A stretch of 64,000 bases of DNA, taken from assembly GCF_024137025.1 (NCBI RefSeq), contig NZ_JAMYJR010000017.1, forward strand, positions 51,321 through 115,320. The letters run 5' to 3'. The notes beneath the pieces are model-generated. The model saw nothing but the letters and a program-made list of their open reading frames with translations. It had not been told where the DNA came from and did not search any database. The first letter of the stretch is position 1; every line of letters begins with the position of its first letter. A program made the translations under genes and the position numbers. Origin of the DNA: Paractinoplanes aksuensis (GTDB taxonomy: Bacteria > Actinomycetota > Actinomycetes > Mycobacteriales > Micromonosporaceae). Shown here one piece after another: positions 1 to 8,258 of the stretch.

Positions 1-482
1 GTCCAGGTGCCGACCACGCCGTCCCGGTCGATGCGGCTGAGCTGCTGGTTGTGCACCTCGTTGAGGCGCGCGTCGATCTCGCCCTGGTAGCGGGCCAGCA
101 TCAGCGGTTCGGTGATGAGCACGGCGAACAGCAGGGCCAGTCCGAGCCGGCCGGCGTACAGGCCGATGGTCGGTTTTTTCAGCAGGTGTTTCGGATCGGT
201 GGAGTCGACCTGTTCGTAGCTGATGGCGACCCGCCCGACCACCGCCCGGTCATAGGCGACGACCCCGGCCGCGACCAGCGGACCGACCAGCCAGCGGTAC
301 CAGGGGTGCTCGTAGTTGGCGCCGGCGTCGATGAACGCGGCGCCACCGAGCGTGGCGTAGACGAAGTACAAGAGGATGAAGACGCCGATGGCGGAGTACA
401 GCACCCGGTCGGTGTGGGTGGTCACGCTGGCCGGGTTGACGTTCGCCACCCGCAGCAGCACGTCTCGGCGGCCCTTCGGCAT
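1..482 (-). CDS. DUF4407 domain-containing membrane protein (partial)
   Basis: The first about 160 residues of a membrane protein run off the left edge, so the C-terminus is missing. The reading frame opens at ATG 482, and an in-frame stop lies just upstream at 501-503. Visible are two hydrophobic pairs: one after about residue 28 (AIGVFILLYFVYATLGGAAF), then a segment around WLVGPLVAAGVVAYDRAVVG, and a third around GLALLFAVLITEPLML. The pattern of closely spaced helices with a conserved YDR after helix 2 and EPLML in helix 3 is that of the DUF4407 family, whose function is unknown. The frame was read directly from the DNA. Family assignment is from motif memory and is likely but not certain. 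Confidence 0.7.
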   Translation of the reverse strand, partial: MPKGRRDVLLRVANVNPASVTTHTDRVLYSAIGVFILLYFVYATLGGAAFIDAGANYEHPWYRWLVGPLVAAGVVAYDRAVVGRVAISYEQVDSTDPKHLLKKPTIGLYAGRLGLALLFAVLITEPLMLARYQGEIDARLNEVHNQQLSRIDRDGVVGTW

Positions 483-576
483 GCAGCCGAGTCTTGCTGA
501 TCATGCCGCCCGCCGCGCCCGAAACGGCATTATCCGGACAGAGCGGCCTCCGCCGATCGTCCGAGGGCGGTCGGCG

Positions 577-1224
577 TCAGGGGGCGAGTTCGGGCGGGGT
601 GATCGTCACGCGCACGGTCACCGAGGCCTGGACCGTCTGGGGCTGGGGGTCGATCTCGAAGCTGGCCGACTCGGGCGTGCCGGCGTCGAAGGCCATCGCC
701 CGCATCATCGGACCGCCGCCGCCACCCGTGCCGTCGTCGGCGATCTCGACCAGCTGGTCGATCCGGGCGCCGACGGCCGCCGCGTACTCACGGGCGCGGG
801 ACAATGCGTCGGCGATCGCCTCGCGGCGCACGTCGGCCCCGGCCCGGCTGCCCGTGCGCAGCTGCCACCAGGGCCCGGCCACCGCCGCGTGCTCGAGCGC
901 GGCCAGCCGCAGCAAGAGCTGACCGAGCGGCTCGAAGTCGGTCACGGTCACGGTCGTGGCGACATTTCCCGTGTACGCCACGACGCGCTCGCTCCCCCGC
1001 TTGAGCTCGGGAAACACGCGCACGCCACCGGTCTCGCGCCGCTCGATCGCGTCGCCCGCCTCGGCCAGCAGGGCGTGCAACTCGGTCGAACGCTCGAGCA
1101 GCCGCGACACCACGGTCTCGCGGTCACGGTCGCGCGCGGACAGCGTGACGGAGAGAACGGCCTGCTCGGGCGGCACCTCGCGGAACGCCTCGCCGCGGAC
1201 CACGATCGTGGGTTGATCCACCAT
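577..1224 (-). CDS. SIMPL domain protein (DUF541/YggE-like)
   Basis: A 215-residue protein resembling SIMPL/DUF541 proteins. It opens with TIVVRGEAFREVPPEQAVLSV, has the family's alternating beta/alpha pattern, and ends with a strand rich in V and T (VQASVTVRVTI). A poly-Gly turn (GTGGGGG) sits about residues 166-172. Many SIMPL proteins (for example YggE) are periplasmic and reported to affect oxidative stress, but this copy has no signal peptide and is probably cytoplasmic. The start is ATG 1224, with a -10-like TAGCGT exactly six bases upstream and no Shine-Dalgarno sequence, suggesting a leaderless message. The gene follows the YbaB-like gene by 9 bases. Its exact role is unknown. Confidence 0.75.
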   Translation of the reverse strand: MVDQPTIVVRGEAFREVPPEQAVLSVTLSARDRDRETVVSRLLERSTELHALLAEAGDAIERRETGGVRVFPELKRGSERVVAYTGNVATTVTVTDFEPLGQLLLRLAALEHAAVAGPWWQLRTGSRAGADVRREAIADALSRAREYAAAVGARIDQLVEIADDGTGGGGGPMMRAMAFDAGTPESASFEIDPQPQTVQASVTVRVTITPPELAP

Positions 1225-1230
1225 GCCCCG

Positions 1231-1236
1231 ACGCTA
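1231..1236 (-). promoter_or_regulatory. -10 hexamer for leaderless SIMPL gene
   Basis: TAGCGT read on the minus strand, exactly 6 nt before ATG 1224. There is no purine-rich ribosome site between it and the start. It lies in the 9-base gap after the YbaB-like gene, so it would give the SIMPL gene its own promoter. Confidence 0.4.
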
Positions 1237-1701
1237 CCCGGCCGGTGCACATTCCGCGCCGGCCGCGGGACGGGCCAGCTCGGTCAGGCAGTCGCGGGCG
1301 TCGGCCCCCAGCCGGTCGGTGTCGGCCGGGGTCAGCGGCCCGGTCTCGGCGCTCTCGATGCGACCGCCCCGCACGTGCAGGCGGAACAGGCCACGCGGAC
1401 CGATGATCACCCGCAGGGCCGGCTGCTCGCGGCCCTCGTCGATCAGCCGGTAGGCCTCGGTGATGCGACCACGGGCCGCGTCCACGATCTCGCCCCGCTC
1501 GACCAGCGGGGCCAGGGCCGCGCTCATCCGCGCCGATTCCAATGCCTCGAGCAGACCCGCGGCGACCCGGGCCGGACCCAGCGCCCGCCACCAGCCGGGT
1601 CGCAGGCCTATGTCGACAAAACGACCGACCGGATCGACAACGGCGTAGGCCGTGCCGGTGCGATCCGATCCTGTTATCCGATTTGGACGATATGAAGTCA
1701 C
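1234..1701 (-). CDS. YbaB/EbfC-like small protein near T7SS genes
   Basis: A 155-residue protein starting at GTG 1701. The segment AYAVVDPVGRFVDIGLRPGWW followed by GPARVAAGLLEALESARMSA matches the YbaB/EbfC layout: a short beta hairpin, a 'dpxxxrxlgp' turn, then a long amphipathic helix. Ordinary YbaB proteins are about 100-110 residues and bind DNA as dimers. Divergent versions are commonly found next to WXG100-type genes in Micromonosporaceae and Streptomyces. Residues 95-150 (VIIGPRGLFRLHVRGGRIESAETG) form an extra C-terminal beta-rich part. The gene lies 89 bases downstream of the mycosin and is probably part of the same type VII-related locus. DNA binding is an inference. Confidence 0.5.
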   Translation of the reverse strand: MTSYRPNRITGSDRTGTAYAVVDPVGRFVDIGLRPGWWRALGPARVAAGLLEALESARMSAALAPLVERGEIVDAARGRITEAYRLIDEGREQPALRVIIGPRGLFRLHVRGGRIESAETGPLTPADTDRLGADARDCLTELARPAAGAECAPAG

Positions 1702-1790
1702 CGGTGCTCCCCCGATCTCCGGTACGACCGAGAGTAGCGCACCGGGCGGGCCGGGCGAGTGCCATAACAGACCGGGTGAAACCGCGCTGA

Positions 1791-3053
1791 TCAGGAACTA
1801 CGTCGTGCCCGAACCACCATGAAGACCGAAAGACCGACGATCAGCAGCAGTACGCCGACCGCCACGATCACTATCGGCGACGGCCCCGGGTCGGGTGTGG
1901 ACGATGCCGCGGCCGGGGCCTGCACCGGAATCCGGGCCGGAGCGGAACTGGTCTTCGGTGCGGCCCGCGGCGCGGTCAGGGCGGCCATCAGGTCGAGCTG
2001 GCCGGCGCCGTACCGGTTGTCACGGCCCTTGGCGCCCCGGTCGATCGCCGTCTCCATCAGCCGGTCGACGACCTCGGGCGCGCGCATGTCGGGGTAGCGG
2101 GCCCGGATCAGCGCCACCGCGCCCGCGACCAGGGCCGACGAGACGCTCGTGCCGTTCGTGACGGCGTACTTGTTGCCGGGCCGGGCCACCGGGATGCCGA
2201 CGCCGTACGTCACCAGGTCCACTTCGGGGCCCCGGTTCGAGAACGAGGCCACCCGGTTGTTGCGACCGACCGAGCCGACCGCCACGACGTGCGGGAACAC
2301 CGCCGGTTCGATCACCCCGCCGCCCCCGTTGCCGGCCGCGCCGACCAGCACGACGTCGTTCGCGTAGGCCTCGGCGATCGCGTCCTCGAGCACCTGGTCG
2401 GACGGCACGTCGAAGGACATGTTGATCACTTTGGCGCCGTGCTCGACCGCCCACCGGATGCCGTTGGCGATCAGCAGGTCGTCGTTGACCGGCCGGATCG
2501 GCATCACCTTGCTGCGCGGCGCGACCCCGACCAGCCCGGCCCCGTCCCCGTGGCCCCGGCCCGCGATCAGCGCGGCCATGCCGGTGCCGTGTGGCCCGGT
2601 GTCCACATTGTCGGTCGGCTCCTCCCGCGTGACGACCCAGCCCGGCACGGTGGCCCCCCGCAGATCGCGATGCCCGGAATCCACACCGGTGTCGATCACG
2701 GCAACGGTCACGCCGGCGCCGCCCCGGCCCAACTCCTGAGCCTCAGCCAGCCGCATCGGCCCGAAATACCACTGCCGGTCCCGCCACGTGTCAGCCTGAG
2801 CCGGTACGCCGGTGAGCAGCACAACAAGCACAGCGACCCCCAGCCCAGCCACCACCCGCCGAGCAGTCGCCCACCGCGCGGACGGCCGGGCAGCGCCCAC
2901 CAAACGCGTTGCCGGCTGGGTAGCACCCTCCGAACGCGTTGCCGCCCGCGCAGCGCTTGCACCCACTACTTCAGCCTGCCCACAACTCGGAGCAGCGGAC
3001 GAAGGCTGCGTGGCGGCCGCTGCCGAACCGCCGCGCCGAGTTGAGCGGATCAC
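1791..3053 (-). CDS. mycP: type VII secretion-associated serine protease mycosin (S8 subtilase)
   Basis: A membrane-anchored subtilisin-like protease of the mycosin type. With start GTG 3053 it is 420 residues. A hydrophobic signal/anchor lies about 66-86 and ends in PAQA. The S8 catalytic triad is intact: Asp121 in AVIDTGVD, His155 in GPHGTGMA and Ser303 in NGTSVSS, with the oxyanion Asn in GAAGNGG. A Pro/Ala-rich linker leads to a C-terminal membrane helix (IVIVAVGVLLLIVGLSVFMV) and a basic tail. Mycosins process ESX substrates and stabilise the secretion complex on the outer face of the membrane. The frame is open to ATG 3146, but GTG 3053 overlaps the upstream TGA (GTGA), the same coupling used one gene earlier, so I prefer it. 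The N-terminal 60 residues are low-complexity. Confidence 0.9.
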   Translation of the reverse strand: MIRSTRRGGSAAAATQPSSAAPSCGQAEVVGASAARAATRSEGATQPATRLVGAARPSARWATARRVVAGLGVAVLVVLLTGVPAQADTWRDRQWYFGPMRLAEAQELGRGGAGVTVAVIDTGVDSGHRDLRGATVPGWVVTREEPTDNVDTGPHGTGMAALIAGRGHGDGAGLVGVAPRSKVMPIRPVNDDLLIANGIRWAVEHGAKVINMSFDVPSDQVLEDAIAEAYANDVVLVGAAGNGGGGVIEPAVFPHVVAVGSVGRNNRVASFSNRGPEVDLVTYGVGIPVARPGNKYAVTNGTSVSSALVAGAVALIRARYPDMRAPEVVDRLMETAIDRGAKGRDNRYGAGQLDLMAALTAPRAAPKTSSAPARIPVQAPAAASSTPDPGPSPIVIVAVGVLLLIVGLSVFMVVRARRSS

Positions 3054-4798
3054 CCGCGGCGGCCGATCACATTCGGGCCGGGGTCGTGCCAGTCGTCGTC
3101 GACGCCGGGGCTGATCACCGGGGTGACTCCCTCGGCGACCTGCCACAGGTTGTCCGGGTCGAAGCCGGTCGGCTCGTCACCGCTTCGCGATCGGGTCTGA
3201 CCACGACCGCCCGCGCCCGACGGGGCGAGATGCCGATCGGGACCGACCGGATCGTCGGGCAGCCAAGCCGGACGCGGCGCACGCGCGGCACCCCGGCCCC
3301 CGCCGGCCGCACCGGCACCTCGACCGCCGGCAAACTCACCGCCGCGTCGACCGCCGCCGGCCGGGCCACCCACAGGCCCGCCGAAACCGCCGGCCCCAGC
3401 TCCGCCCGAGAAGCCCTCGGCCGACGCACCGCCGGACCGGATGTCGTCGCGGTCGTCGGCAGATCCGCGCCGCCCGCCGGCTCGTCCCCGCGCTGCTCCC
3501 GGTCCCCGCAGGCCACCACCAGCGCCTCGGACGAGACCCGCTCCGGGGCCGCCGACCCCGTTCAGCTGCGGCCCACCGGCACCTCGTCCGACGCCACCAC
3601 GGCCCGGCTCACCTTCGAGGGAGCCCGCGCCAGGACGAATGCCGCCACGGCCCCCGCCGCGACCACCCGCCGCACCCGGGCTACCGACACCGCCCGAGCC
3701 CAGACCGCCAACGCCGGGTCCAACCACACCACGGCCGCCAGCCGCGCCCGGGCTACCCACACCACGGCCGCCGATGCCGGGGCCGCCGAGCGAGCCCGGG
3801 CCGCCGATCACGGCGCCCGCGGGCAGCGTCCGGCCGGGCAGCGGACCACGACCGGGCCCGCCGATCGGCGGACGCGCCGCGCCGCCACCACCAACCACCG
3901 GCCCGCCACCGGGCAGAACGCCAGGCACTCCGGTCAACGGCGGAGGCGCCACCGGGCCACCACCAGGTACCGGCCCGGTGCCCACGGGCTCACCCAGACC
4001 CGGCAGTGTCGCCGGCGGATTGATCACTCCGGCCAGGTCGGGACCACCCGGGCGTACCCCGGAACCGATCCCGCCCGGACCCGGCCCGCTGATCCCTGAA
4101 TCGGCCCCGGAAGGACCGGCCGGATCAGGGGCGATCGGGTCGAGGCCGGGCAGCGGCGGCACCGGGTCGTGCGGCACGCTGGTGCCGATCCCCCCGGAGC
4201 CCAGCCGCCCTGACCCCGAGCCCGGCCTGCCGCCTTCCCCTGGTCCCGGGGGCGGCGGCCACTCGTGGGTTCCACCGACGCTGAACTCGAACGGGTCGGG
4301 CACCCGGAGGTCGGCCACCGCGTCCGAGACCGCCCGCTCCATCGCGATCATGTGGTTGCGGGCCTCGGCGTCGATCTCGTCCTCGGCGCTGTCGAACCAG
4401 CGTGGCACCAGGTCGTCACTTTTGTCCTTGTACTTCTCCCAGAGCGGCTCGACCGCCTTCTTGGCCCCGTCGAGCGCGTTCAGGATTCGGTCGAGCCCGG
4501 TGGCCGTGGTGTCGGCGTCGGCCGAGGCCGCTTCGAGCCGCACCATCAGCCGGTCGAGCTCGTTGAGGAACGCCTCGGCCGAGGCGTTCTGGTCGGGCGG
4601 CCACGCGGCCATGAGGTCGGCCTTGGCGGTCGACAGGGCCTGATGCTGGCTGCGGATCGACGACGCCAGCCGCCGCCAGCCGAGCACCTGTTCGCGGGCG
4701 AGCGCGTCGTCCTCGTTCATCACCATCGACCAGATGCGGGGCGTGTTGAACGCGTCCCACGCCGTGCAGTATTTGCTGGTGAGCACCGGCTCGGTCAT
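3050..4798 (-). CDS. PPE/WXG-like type VII secretion substrate with Gly/Pro-rich tail
   Basis: A 582-residue protein in two parts. Residues 1 to about 170 are helical, with a WPP turn between two helices (LMAAWPPDQNASAEAFLNEL) in place of the classical WXG. This is the architecture of WXG100/PPE N-terminal domains that form four-helix bundles. Residues from about 175 to 520 are almost entirely Gly, Pro, Ala and Arg in repeats such as GPGxGGxGSPGAAGG, a likely disordered extracellular tail. The C-terminal 60 residues regain complexity (NLWQVAEGVTPVISPGVDDDWHDPGP). Start ATG 4798 overlaps the stop of the upstream EspC-like gene (ATGA), and its own stop overlaps the mycosin start. I saw no clear YxxxD/E export motif. 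It is probably exported as a partner of the upstream product. Confidence 0.7.
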   Translation of the reverse strand: MTEPVLTSKYCTAWDAFNTPRIWSMVMNEDDALAREQVLGWRRLASSIRSQHQALSTAKADLMAAWPPDQNASAEAFLNELDRLMVRLEAASADADTTATGLDRILNALDGAKKAVEPLWEKYKDKSDDLVPRWFDSAEDEIDAEARNHMIAMERAVSDAVADLRVPDPFEFSVGGTHEWPPPPGPGEGGRPGSGSGRLGSGGIGTSVPHDPVPPLPGLDPIAPDPAGPSGADSGISGPGPGGIGSGVRPGGPDLAGVINPPATLPGLGEPVGTGPVPGGGPVAPPPLTGVPGVLPGGGPVVGGGGAARPPIGGPGRGPLPGRTLPAGAVIGGPGSLGGPGIGGRGVGSPGAAGGRGVVGPGVGGLGSGGVGSPGAAGGRGGGRGGIRPGAGSLEGEPGRGGVGRGAGGPQLNGVGGPGAGLVRGAGGGLRGPGAARGRAGGRRGSADDRDDIRSGGASAEGFSGGAGAGGFGGPVGGPAGGGRRGGEFAGGRGAGAAGGGRGAARAPRPAWLPDDPVGPDRHLAPSGAGGRGQTRSRSGDEPTGFDPDNLWQVAEGVTPVISPGVDDDWHDPGPNVIGRRG

Positions 4799-5205
4799 AT
4801 CGCACGCGCCGTTGCGGGTGCGGTGCGCTGCTCGGCGGCGACGCGGCGGGCCTGGGCCTCGCTCGCGGCGGCGGCCAGCGCGCCGGTGATCCAGTCGGTG
4901 CGCTGGGCCGAGCGGTCGTCGGATGCGTCCAGGGCCGCGGCGACCTTGGCCGCCGCGTCGGCCAGGACCCGGGCCGCGGCCATGTATTCCTCGACGTTGG
5001 CCGTCGAGGCCTCCACACTGGCCGCATAGCGATCCTTCGCCGCGTGCACGCTGCCGCTGGCGTTGTTCTGCCCGAACCGTACGCCGGTTCCGAGCGTGAC
5101 CCGGGCGTCCGAATAGCCCGGTCCGAGGGTGCGGGACGTATCGTCCTGCACCTGGGTCGAGAACTTGTTCAAGCCGTCGGTCTCGACGCGAATGCCGTCA
5201 CTCAC
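4795..5205 (-). CDS. EspC/WXG100-like type VII secretion target
   Basis: A 136-residue all-helical small protein beginning VETDGLNKFSTQVQD and containing VHAAKDRYAASVEASTANVEEYMAAARVLADAAAKVAAALD. The short length, N-terminal 'vetdgLxxfa' and heptad-like Ala/Val pattern fit the EspC/ESX-1 secreted or WXG100 superfamily, though no WXG turn is present. Start is GTG 5205, behind a strong GGGGAGG Shine-Dalgarno five bases upstream. It is the first gene of a three-gene operon with 4-base overlaps and has a recognisable promoter upstream. It probably pairs with the PPE-like product for export. No EccC, EccD or other machine component is encoded within the window. Confidence 0.6.
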   Translation of the reverse strand: MSDGIRVETDGLNKFSTQVQDDTSRTLGPGYSDARVTLGTGVRFGQNNASGSVHAAKDRYAASVEASTANVEEYMAAARVLADAAAKVAAALDASDDRSAQRTDWITGALAAAASEAQARRVAAEQRTAPATARAI

Positions 5206-5244
5206 GACCGCCTCCCCGTAGCTACGTCGTCTCGCAACGCACCG

Positions 5245-5272
5245 AGGGTACTGACCGCTGTCGACCTGTCAA
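5245..5272 (-). promoter_or_regulatory. sigma70-type promoter of the T7SS-like operon
   Basis: Read on the minus strand: TTGACA (5272-5267), a 16-base spacer, then TACCCT (5250-5245). The -35 matches consensus perfectly. It lies about 40 bases upstream of GTG 5205 and leaves room for the GGGGAGG ribosome site. Confidence 0.55.
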
Positions 5273-5303
5273 CGCCGTGAGCGACGGCATGATCACTAAG
5301 GGT

Positions 5304-6389
5304 CTAGATCAAACGGGCTACGGCCGCCGCCACTCTTTCGTCGGTGGCGGTGAGCGCGATCCGCACGTGCTGCTCGGCGGCGGGGCCGTAAAAGGCGCCT
5401 GGAGCAGCCAGGATGCCGCGGTCGGCCAGCCAGTCGACGGTCTTCCAGCTGTCCTCACCGCGCGACGACCACAGGTACAGGCCGGCCTCGGAGTGAGTGA
5501 TTTCGAAGCCCGCCCCGGTCAGAGCCGTTCGCAACTGCTCACGTCGCGCCGCGTAGCGCGAGCGCTGGGCGGTCACGTGTTCCTCGTCGCCGAGCGCGGC
5601 GATCATCGCCGCCTGCACGGGAGCCGGCACGATCATGCCCGCGTGCTTGCGTACGGCCAGAAGCTCCCGCACCAGAGCCGGGTCCCCACCGACGAAGCCG
5701 GCGCGGTAGCCGGCCAGGTTGGACCGCTTCGACAGCGAGTGCACGGCGAGCACGCCGGTGTAGTCGCCCCCGGTGACCCGGTCGTCGAGCACCGAGACGG
5801 GTTGCGTCTCCCATCCCAGCGACAGGTAGCACTCGTCGCTGACCACGATCGCGCCCCGCTCGCGGGCCCAGGCCACGACCTTGCGCAGGTGCTCGACCGG
5901 CAGCACCCGGCCCGTGGGGTTGGACGGCGAGTTGATCCACACCATGCGTACGCGGGAATCGGGCCCCACAGCCGTCAGCGAATCCGACCGCACGGCCGTC
6001 GCGCCGGACAGGCGCACGCCGACCTCGTAGGTCGGGTAGCAGACCAGCGGGATCACGACCTTGTCGCCGGCGCCGAGGCCGAGCAGCGTGGGCAGCCAGG
6101 CCACCATCTCTTTGGAGCCGATGGTCGGCAGCACACCGAGCTCGCCCGAGGCCCCGCAGGACCGGGCGATCCACTGCGCGAGGGCGGCCCGCAGCGCCGG
6201 CGTACCCGCGGTCTGCGGGTAGCCGGGCGCGTCGGAAGCGTCGGCCAGCGCCTGCCGGATCACCGGCGACACGGGGTCGACCGGGGTGCCGACCGAGAGG
6301 TCGACGATGCCGTCGGGATGCGCGGCGGCCCGGGCCTTGGCCGGCTCCAGCAGATCCCACGGGAAGTCCGGCAGGACCGAGGAGAGCAC
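5304..6389 (-). CDS. dapC: succinyldiaminopimelate transaminase
   Basis: A fold-type I PLP aminotransferase that converts N-succinyl-2-amino-6-ketopimelate to N-succinyl-LL-diaminopimelate in lysine and peptidoglycan synthesis. Visible motifs: an N-terminal DLSVGTPVDPVSPVI; the substrate/PLP region GSKEMVAWLPTLL; INSPSNPTGRVL; SDECYLSLGW; the Schiff-base lysine in SLSKRSNLAGYRAGF; and a C-terminal VRIALT. The open frame extends to 6599, but GTG 6389 (VLSSVLPDFPWDLLEP) is the natural start. It lies two bases after the fdxA stop with a GAGAG ribosome site inside the end of fdxA, giving 361 residues. The fdxA-dapC order is conserved in actinobacteria, which supports this over other class I/II aminotransferases. 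Confidence 0.92.
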   Translation of the reverse strand: MLSSVLPDFPWDLLEPAKARAAAHPDGIVDLSVGTPVDPVSPVIRQALADASDAPGYPQTAGTPALRAALAQWIARSCGASGELGVLPTIGSKEMVAWLPTLLGLGAGDKVVIPLVCYPTYEVGVRLSGATAVRSDSLTAVGPDSRVRMVWINSPSNPTGRVLPVEHLRKVVAWARERGAIVVSDECYLSLGWETQPVSVLDDRVTGGDYTGVLAVHSLSKRSNLAGYRAGFVGGDPALVRELLAVRKHAGMIVPAPVQAAMIAALGDEEHVTAQRSRYAARREQLRTALTGAGFEITHSEAGLYLWSSRGEDSWKTVDWLADRGILAAPGAFYGPAAEQHVRIALTATDERVAAAVARLI

Positions 6390-6391
6390 GT

Positions 6392-6715
6392 TCAGCTCTC
6401 GCCCCGGGGCGGCTGGCCCGCGATGAACGGCGTGTCCTTTTCGATCTTGCCGACCTTGGCCGCACCACCGGGCGAACCGAGGTCTTCGAAGAACTCGTAG
6501 TTCGCGGTGGTGTAGTCCTTCCACTGGTCGGGGACGTCGTCCTCGTAGAAGATCGCCTCGACCGGGCAGACCGGTTCGCACGCACCGCAGTCGACGCACT
6601 CATCGGGGTGGATGTAGAGCATCCGGTTGCCTTCGTAGATGCAGTCGACGGGGCATTCCTCGATGCACGCCTTGTCGAGCACATCGACGCATGGCTCAGC
6701 GATGATGTAGGTCAC
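6392..6715 (-). CDS. fdxA: seven-iron ferredoxin FdxA
   Basis: A 107-residue soluble electron carrier with one [3Fe-4S] and one [4Fe-4S] cluster. By alignment to the 7Fe family, Cys9, Cys17 and Cys50 would bind the 3Fe cluster and Cys21, Cys40, Cys43 and Cys46 the 4Fe cluster, with Cys25 free. The repeated motif (ACIEECPVDC and CVDCGACEPVCP) is plain. Start is GTG 6715, with a GGAGGG ribosome site about eight bases upstream. It is separated from dapC by two bases, so the pair is co-transcribed. Its redox partners are not shown by the context; cytochromes P450 or general redox metabolism are possible. Confidence 0.95.
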   Translation of the reverse strand: MTYIIAEPCVDVLDKACIEECPVDCIYEGNRMLYIHPDECVDCGACEPVCPVEAIFYEDDVPDQWKDYTTANYEFFEDLGSPGGAAKVGKIEKDTPFIAGQPPRGES

Positions 6716-6798
6716 GGGTCTTTCCCTCCAAAGCCACGCCTGCGGGGACCGCCGGCGACAGTTGCAGAGCCTAGTATCCCCGTCGGAGGAGGTGACAC

Positions 6799-7761
6799 GT
6801 GCTCCGTCGGCAGGATGTGGGACACCGGGTGGTGGTACGCCGAATTGTAGGCGTTGCCCAGAATCGCACTCTCTACACGGATGCCCTGGGTGAGCTGGTC
6901 GACCTCACGGAGACCGATCTCACCATCGCGACCGCCAAGGGCACGCTCCGGGTGCCGTTGCGCGAGGTGCACCGGGCCAAACGGGTGCCCGCCGCCCGCC
7001 GTCCGCCCGCGGCCGAGGTCATCGCGCTCGAGCTGGCCGCGAACGACGCCTGGCCGGCCCCGACCCAGGGCCGCCTCGGCCACTGGATCCTGCGCGCGGC
7101 CGAGAACTGGACCGGGCGGGCGAATTCGGCCCTGGCCGTGGGCGATCCGGACCGCCCGCTCGAGGCGGCCATCGACGCGGTCACCGAGTGGTATTCGGCA
7201 CACGGCCAGCGGGCGCTGATCAACGCGCCGCTCCCGCTGGCGGCGCCGGTCAACGCCGCCCTCGACGACCGGGGCTGGGGCGCCCGGCCGCTCACGCTGG
7301 TGCAGACCGCCGTCGTACCCACCCTGCTCGACGGCCTGGCCAAGCGGGACCTGCCGCCGGTCGAGCTGGCCGACTCACCCGGTGACGACTGGTACGCCAT
7401 GGTCGCCGAGCACAAGGGCACGCTGCCGGCCACCGCTGTCCGCATCCTCACCGGGCCCGCCGAGGTGGCGTTCGCCCAGGTCCGCGACGCCGACGGCGAG
7501 CTGCTGGCGGTCGGCCGGGGCGCGGTGACCGGCCCCGACCACTGGCTGGGCGTCGCACTGCTGCAGACCGCCCCGTCGGCCCGCCGCCGAGGCCTGGCCC
7601 AGCACGTGCTGCGCGAACTGGCGCAGTGGGGCGCCCAGCACGGCAGCACCCGCGCCTACCTGCAGGTCGAGGAGCGCAACACGAGCGCGGTCGCGCTCTA
7701 CGGCCGGGTGGGCTTCACCACCCACCACACGTACCTGACCCGGGAGGCCCCGGCCGGCTAG
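6799..7761 (+). CDS. GNAT family N-acetyltransferase (cg3035/Rv0428c-like)
   Basis: A 320-residue protein in two parts. The N-terminal 60 residues are beta-rich with basic turns (RVVVRRIVGVAQNRTLYTDALGELVDL), like the small barrel in the cg3035/Rv0428c family. The C-terminal half is a GNAT fold with acetyl-CoA loop APSARRRGLAQHVLREL and the closing strand EERNTSAVALYGRVGFTTHHTYL. Substrate is unknown; the family has been named N-acetylglutamate synthase-like in databases, which I cannot verify here. The start is GTG 6799, fixed by a perfect GGAGGAGG ribosome site at 6785-6792. It is divergent from fdxA-dapC. Its stop TAG overlaps the opposing gene's stop in a shared CTAG. Confidence 0.85.
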   Translation: MLRRQDVGHRVVVRRIVGVAQNRTLYTDALGELVDLTETDLTIATAKGTLRVPLREVHRAKRVPAARRPPAAEVIALELAANDAWPAPTQGRLGHWILRAAENWTGRANSALAVGDPDRPLEAAIDAVTEWYSAHGQRALINAPLPLAAPVNAALDDRGWGARPLTLVQTAVVPTLLDGLAKRDLPPVELADSPGDDWYAMVAEHKGTLPATAVRILTGPAEVAFAQVRDADGELLAVGRGAVTGPDHWLGVALLQTAPSARRRGLAQHVLRELAQWGAQHGSTRAYLQVEERNTSAVALYGRVGFTTHHTYLTREAPAG

Positions 7762-8228
7762 CGACGCACGATCTTGCGCGGCTTGGCCTGACGCTGCTGC
7801 GAGTAGGCCTTGAGCGAGCGCGAGCGGTAGTCGCGGGCCATGGCCACCGAGATCCAGTAACCGACCAGGGTGCCGCCGCCGGCGAAGGCCAGGTACAGCG
7901 CGAGCTGGGCGAAGAAGCTGTCGGAGCCGTTGCCGAACGGCTGGTCGCCGCTGACGAACGGTCCCACCAGGAGGGTCAGCAGCATGGCCCCGGCCACGCC
8001 GAGCACCCAGTCGGGAACGAGCCACTCCGACGGGCGACGGTTGTGCGACACCATGAACGCATAGACGGCGAGCACGACACCGATGACCGCGAACATGACG
8101 ATCGTGGTGCGCGTCTCGGCCGCGTCGTTGTCGGTGAACGCGAACCGGGTGACCAGGCGGGCCACCACGTTGATCGCGAACAGGCCGACCGCGAGCGCCG
8201 CGATCGGGAACCAGCGCTGCTGCCTCAT
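7758..8228 (-). CDS. conserved four-helix membrane protein
   Basis: A 156-residue protein of unknown function. Four hydrophobic stretches are visible: ALAVGLFAINVVARLV, TIVMFAVIGVVLAVYAFMV, VLGVAGAMLLTLLVGPFV and LALYLAFAGGGTLVGYWISV. A strongly basic C-terminal tail (SRSLKAYSQQRQAKPRKIVRR) is predicted to be cytoplasmic. The start ATG follows a GGGGAGGG ribosome site. Convergent with the GNAT gene, it ends inside the same CTAG tetranucleotide. I recognise it only as a conserved actinobacterial membrane protein. Confidence 0.7.
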   Translation of the reverse strand: MRQQRWFPIAALAVGLFAINVVARLVTRFAFTDNDAAETRTTIVMFAVIGVVLAVYAFMVSHNRRPSEWLVPDWVLGVAGAMLLTLLVGPFVSGDQPFGNGSDSFFAQLALYLAFAGGGTLVGYWISVAMARDYRSRSLKAYSQQRQAKPRKIVRR

Positions 8229-8258
8229 GTGCCCTCCCCGGGGCTTACTGAGCGGGGG

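Noticed and set aside
376..1695. 439-codon plus-strand frame at the left edge
   Set aside because: It lies opposite the SIMPL and YbaB-like genes, which have coherent folds and a promoter-spaced start.
3300..4250. Repetitive DNA considered as a CRISPR array or mobile repeat
   Set aside because: The repeats are irregular, have no constant spacers, and encode the Gly/Pro-rich tail of the PPE-like protein in frame.
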